Part shown: positions 21,807-24,577 of the stretch, one piece after another
How positions within the stretch are numbered: the first letter of the stretch is position 1
Layout: each line of letters opens with the position of its first letter
NCBI GenBank assembly: GCA_029263945.1
Contig: JARIDM010000136.1
Span: 1 to 24,577, forward strand
DNA: 24,577 nucleotides
Reading direction: 5' to 3'
DNA from: Sporosarcina sp.
Lineage (GTDB): Bacteria; Bacillota; Bacilli; Bacillales_A; Planococcaceae
Program-made: the position numbers and the translations under genes
The notes under the pieces: model-generated
The model's database searches: none
What the model was told of the DNA's origin: nothing
Seen by the model: only the letters and a program-made list of their open reading frames with translations

Positions 21807-22982
21807 TTATTTCTCGTATTCGTAAATTGTAACGCCTTTAACAACACGACTAATTGCGCCGTCTGGACTTGGGTTATCCGGTGTAATGCCAAGCTGGATT
21901 GCCTTTTTAAGTGCCAATGCTTGAGCAAATACAACGTATAACAAAGCCAAGTGGAAGTCATTTTCAAGCGGTGCACCGTCCACATTTACAGGAAGGATGA
22001 TATCTGCTAATTTCTCCACTTCTTCATCTTTTGTTTCTGTCAGTACCACAAGCTTCATGCCCGATTTTGCCGCAGCCAATTCACGTAAAATATCAAGGTC
22101 ATACTTTCTTGTATATGGATCTTGTGACATAAATAGAACAACTGCTGATTGATCATTTAAAATCGACTTTGGACCGTGCCGGAAGCCGAGAGATGATTCG
22201 TGCATAGCGACAACTTGCCCACCCGAAAGTTCAAGCATTTTAAGAGAAGCTTCATGAGATAATTGCGCAAGCAAACCAGAACCCAAATAAACGATTCGGT
22301 TAAAATCAAAATCGACGACCTTATCCACGGTGTCCCCAACATGTTCGATAAACTTCGTTGTTGCAGTAATCACTTGTTGTGCAACTGCTTCAGTAAAGAC
22401 TTCATCCGTGAACAATGCGTAAGCCGCAATAATCATACTTGTAAAGCTACTTGTCATCGCGAGTGATTGGTCATTTGACTTTTCAGGCATCAGCAATGTG
22501 ATGCTCTTTGGATCGCCTTGTATATTTTTTGCAAGAAGCCCATCTTTGTTACAAGTGATGACGACTTGGTAAAAATCATCTACGATTTCTTGTCCCAGTG
22601 AAACAGTTGCAACACTTTCTGGGCTATTTCCTGAACGTGCAAATGAGACTAAAATCGTTGGGGTATCTTTAAAAAGATACTCCGTAGGATTGGAAACAAT
22701 ATCCGTCGTTGGAATCGACTCAAATTGAACGTTGCGTTTGTTTTGGCGTGCCAACTCCGGCACGAGTGTATCTCCAACAAATGCTGATGTACCCGCACCC
22801 GTTAAAATGACACGAACTTGCGCATGCTTTTCATAAATCGATGTCAAAAACCCTTTGAACGCTTCTTGTTGTGCAAAGAAGTCCGTTACCAATTCTTGCC
22901 ATACAGCTGGTTGCTGATGGATTTCTCTTGTTGTATGCACCGCATTTATTTCCCTAATTTGTTCTTCAGTCAGGTTAAACAT
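21807..22982 (-). CDS. agaS: SIS-domain sugar-phosphate isomerase/deaminase, AgaS-like
   Basis: The 391-residue protein has two SIS domains: VRVILTGAGTSAFVGDTLVP near residue 55 with FARSGNSPESVAT, and RIVYLGSGLLAQLSHEASLK near 235 followed by MHESSLGFRHGPKSIL. The N-terminal HTTREIHQQPAVWQEL is typical of AgaS rather than GlmS or NagB. AgaS deaminates/isomerises galactosamine 6-phosphate (and may act on glucosamine 6-phosphate) to a ketose phosphate. The ATG at 22982 has GGAGG 7 bases upstream. It lies downstream of a GH35 beta-galactosidase and a LacI regulator, as in streptococcal bgaC loci where agaS serves galactosyl-HexNAc breakdown. Two dyad operators mark its promoter. Confidence 0.88.
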   Translation of the reverse strand: MFNLTEEQIREINAVHTTREIHQQPAVWQELVTDFFAQQEAFKGFLTSIYEKHAQVRVILTGAGTSAFVGDTLVPELARQNKRNVQFESIPTTDIVSNPTEYLFKDTPTILVSFARSGNSPESVATVSLGQEIVDDFYQVVITCNKDGLLAKNIQGDPKSITLLMPEKSNDQSLAMTSSFTSMIIAAYALFTDEVFTEAVAQQVITATTKFIEHVGDTVDKVVDFDFNRIVYLGSGLLAQLSHEASLKMLELSGGQVVAMHESSLGFRHGPKSILNDQSAVVLFMSQDPYTRKYDLDILRELAAAKSGMKLVVLTETKDEEVEKLADIILPVNVDGAPLENDFHLALLYVVFAQALALKKAIQLGITPDNPSPDGAISRVVKGVTIYEYEK

Positions 22983-23008
22983 ATACTCTCCTCCATTTTA
23001 CTGGTCAT

Positions 23009-23022
23009 GTTGTTATATCCAG
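23009..23022. promoter_or_regulatory. Imperfect operator in the agaS leader
   Basis: GTTGTTATATCCAG matches 11 of 14 positions of the perfect dyad at 23068-23081, with centres 59 bp apart. It is 26 bp before the agaS start. Confidence 0.4.
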
Positions 23023-23067
23023 TTGCATCGTAAAAACATCAAAATAGATGACCTATGCTAACATTAA

Positions 23068-23081
23068 CTGGTTATAACCAG
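23068..23081. promoter_or_regulatory. Operator of the agaS promoter, perfect palindrome
   Basis: CTGGTTATAACCAG is a perfect 14-bp palindrome placed about 2-15 bases after the predicted transcription start, an ideal repressor position. It may be the site of the LacI-type regulator encoded next door. The TGGT/ACCA arms also recall GntR-type NagR sites, and unlike most LacI-family sites it lacks a central CG. Confidence 0.65.
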
Positions 23082-23089
23082 ATGACTTT

Positions 23090-23118
23090 AGTATAGGCCA
23101 TGCACATCATTTTGTAAA
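23090..23118 (-). promoter_or_regulatory. Sigma-A-type promoter of agaS
   Basis: On the minus strand TTTACA (23113-23118) and TATACT (23090-23095) are separated by exactly 17 bp. The predicted start near 23083 falls just before the palindrome 23068-23081. Confidence 0.65.
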
Positions 23119-23159
23119 GCTTCCCACAAGCGCACGCTTTCATGAAGTCAGCGATATCA

Positions 23160-24152
23160 TCATTTCTTCACGCTGTCTCGAACCATTAACTTCGTAGAAA
23201 TGATGACTTTTTTCGTGATTTTCCTGCCTTCTAACCGCTCCAAAAGCGTATCTACAGCTGCTTCTCCCATCACTTCAGTGTAGACGCGAATCGTACTTAA
23301 TGACGGATACATATGCTTTGAAACTGACATATCATTCAGACCGATGATGCTGACACGCTCTGGAATCTTAATATTGGCTTCATGAAGGGCACGTAAGCTC
23401 CCGATGGCCATGACATCACTGCCGACAAAGAAAGCGGTGGGAAGCTCATTTCCTAGCTCCTCAATGGCTTGTTTCATTAAGCGGTAGCCATCTTCCACAG
23501 AGAACTTTCCGATATAAACAAATCGCTCGTCATATAAGCCTTTTTCTCTCATATAAGACCGAAACGTATCTTCACGTACATCCTGGATAGGTTCATCCTG
23601 TCCTTTTAAAAGCTCTTGCCCACCTACAAAGCCAATATGCTCATGTTTTGTATTCAAGAAAAAGTCGAGTACTTTTTTTGTTGCTTTTTCAAAATCGATA
23701 ATAATCGCGTCATATTTTTCTTCATCGGGACTGAAATCCACAAAAACGATCGTTGGGTTAATGGCTTTTAAAGCGAGCACTTGCGCATCGCTAAATTTAC
23801 CGACCGCAATAATGCCTTGAATTTCAATCGCTTTAATGGCTTTGATGTTATCGAAAAAATACACCTCTGGGTTCATACCAATTTCTTTACAACGTTCTTC
23901 AATTCCGTGTCTAATTGAAAGGTAATACAGGTCATTTAATTCTTCTTTCTCTGTATACCAATGCACAATTGCGATTTTTTGATCGTTGTATTTTTTAGTA
24001 GAACGCTTTCGGTAAGACAGTTCTTCTGCTGCTTCAAAAACACGCCGCTTTGTCTCATCAGCTACGGATAGACTGGCATCGTAGTTGAGTACACGTGACA
24101 CCGTTGCAGAAGAGACGCCCGCTCTTTCTGCAATGTCTTTAATTGTTGCCAT
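23160..24152 (-). CDS. LacI/GalR-family transcriptional regulator (LacI-3)
   Basis: The protein is 330 residues with helix-turn-helix MATIKDIAERAGVSSATVSR, then VLNYDASLSVADETKRRVFE and an effector domain (KIAIVHWYTEKEELNDLYYL, HIGFVGGQELLKGQDEPIQD, VSIIGLNDMSVSKHMYPSLS). The LNYDASLSV hinge-region pattern is that of EbgR/GalR-like regulators of galactosides. The ATG at 24152 has AAGGTGAT 5 bases upstream. It lies between the GH35 gene and agaS, which it probably controls. No copy of the agaS palindrome was found upstream of the regulator itself. No terminator is visible between it and the GH35 gene, so the two may be co-transcribed. Confidence 0.93.
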   Translation of the reverse strand: MATIKDIAERAGVSSATVSRVLNYDASLSVADETKRRVFEAAEELSYRKRSTKKYNDQKIAIVHWYTEKEELNDLYYLSIRHGIEERCKEIGMNPEVYFFDNIKAIKAIEIQGIIAVGKFSDAQVLALKAINPTIVFVDFSPDEEKYDAIIIDFEKATKKVLDFFLNTKHEHIGFVGGQELLKGQDEPIQDVREDTFRSYMREKGLYDERFVYIGKFSVEDGYRLMKQAIEELGNELPTAFFVGSDVMAIGSLRALHEANIKIPERVSIIGLNDMSVSKHMYPSLSTIRVYTEVMGEAAVDTLLERLEGRKITKKVIISTKLMVRDSVKK

Positions 24153-24246
24153 CTTGCATCACCTTTTCCATTCTAAAAACAGTTATCGTAAAACCTTTAC
24201 CTTCTATTCTACCATCTCTTCAATACGAACGGCTCGCTCACATCTG

Positions 24247-24577
24247 TTAGCCTAACTTATGTGTATCGATAAGGTTGATTTGGGCATTTTCTGTGTCATG
24301 CAATTCAAATACAATGATCTCATTTTCGCCTTTTTTAAGAAGTGGCCCAGGTACATAAAGCGTTTCTTGTGGACCAACTTCCCAGTAACGACCAATATTA
24401 AAGCCGTTGATCGTCACAAAACCTTTGACCCATCCTGGTAATTCAACAAATGTATCGCCAATTTCATCGACTGTAAAGGTTCCTTTGTAAAATGCAGGAC
24501 CTGTAACAGATGCTGTTTTCTCATTAAACGTTAATGACTGAAGATTATCCATCGGTAACGGATACATCGTCCAGTCG
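24247..24577 (-). CDS. GH35 beta-galactosidase, C-terminal end only
   Basis: The last 110 codons of a gene running off the right edge. The reading DWTMYPLPMDNL, PAFYKGTFTVDEIGDTFVEL, GWVKGFVTINGFNIGRYW and EVGPQETLYVPGPLLKKGEN is the jelly-roll C-terminus of bacterial GH35 beta-galactosidases (BgaC type). The catalytic glutamates are outside the window. BgaC-type enzymes release galactose from beta-1,3-linked galactosyl-GlcNAc or -GalNAc, which agrees with AgaS, a ROK kinase and NagB downstream. The closely related use of other beta-galactosides cannot be excluded. Confidence 0.9.
   Translation of the reverse strand, partial: DWTMYPLPMDNLQSLTFNEKTASVTGPAFYKGTFTVDEIGDTFVELPGWVKGFVTINGFNIGRYWEVGPQETLYVPGPLLKKGENEIIVFELHDTENAQINLIDTHKLG

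Noticed and set aside
23131..23144. cre-like TGAAAGCGTGCGCT upstream of the agaS promoter
   Set aside because: It has three mismatches to the consensus and lies upstream of the -35; too weak to call.

Overview
The window looks like a chromosomal carbohydrate-utilisation region of a low-GC Gram-positive bacterium of the order Bacillales. The evidence is AT-rich DNA, strong AGGAGG-type ribosome binding sites with frequent GTG and TTG starts, lipobox solute-binding proteins, YesL-type (DUF624) proteins and LacI-family control. A GC-richer intergenic element at 10495-10779 reminds me of dispersed repeats in Planococcaceae such as Sporosarcina; that genus guess is from memory and untested. All 21 genes I support are on the minus strand, so transcription runs from high to low coordinates. 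I saw no rRNA, tRNA, CRISPR array, transposase or phage gene.

Region A (24577-19884) holds the 3' end of a GH35 beta-galactosidase gene, a LacI-type regulator, an AgaS-type sugar isomerase/deaminase, a ROK sugar kinase and NagB. AgaS and the ROK gene each end in a clear intrinsic terminator, and a terminator also follows nagB. The set suits breakdown of a beta-galactosyl amino-sugar (galactosyl-GlcNAc or -GalNAc type), with the amino-sugar part entering glycolysis through AgaS and/or NagB. Two related dyads sit at the agaS promoter.

Region B (19714-14737) is a CUT1-type ABC importer: a DUF624 protein, a binding protein, two permeases and a LacI-family regulator (LacI-2). Operators of TGCAA-CG-TTGCA type flank the binding-protein promoter, and another lies in front of the next operon.

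Region C (14657-7977) is one long operon: a ThuA-like protein, a Gfo/Idh/MocA dehydrogenase, a TIM-barrel sugar isomerase/epimerase, then a CUT2 (ribose-type) importer in the order binding protein, double ATPase, permease. A roughly 270 bp element rich in nested inverted repeats separates the binding-protein and ATPase genes. A type II L-asparaginase gene (7771-6779) with its own promoter and terminator follows.

Region D (6728-1) is a second CUT1 importer (binding protein, two permeases, DUF624 protein), then LacI-1, a second TIM-barrel isomerase and a second Gfo/Idh/MocA dehydrogenase cut by the window edge. Four operators of TGTAATCG(A/T)TTACA type mark the start of the importer operon (two), the LacI-1 gene and the isomerase-dehydrogenase pair.

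The most interesting reading of C and D is a duplicated oxidoreductive sugar pathway. Two dehydrogenases about 71% identical by eye, two unrelated-looking TIM-barrel isomerases and one ThuA protein are wired to three importers and two operator codes. This fits 3-keto-sugar (ThuA/ThuB-like or DgpA/DgpC-like) or inositol-like chemistry. No ATPase for either CUT1 importer lies in the window.
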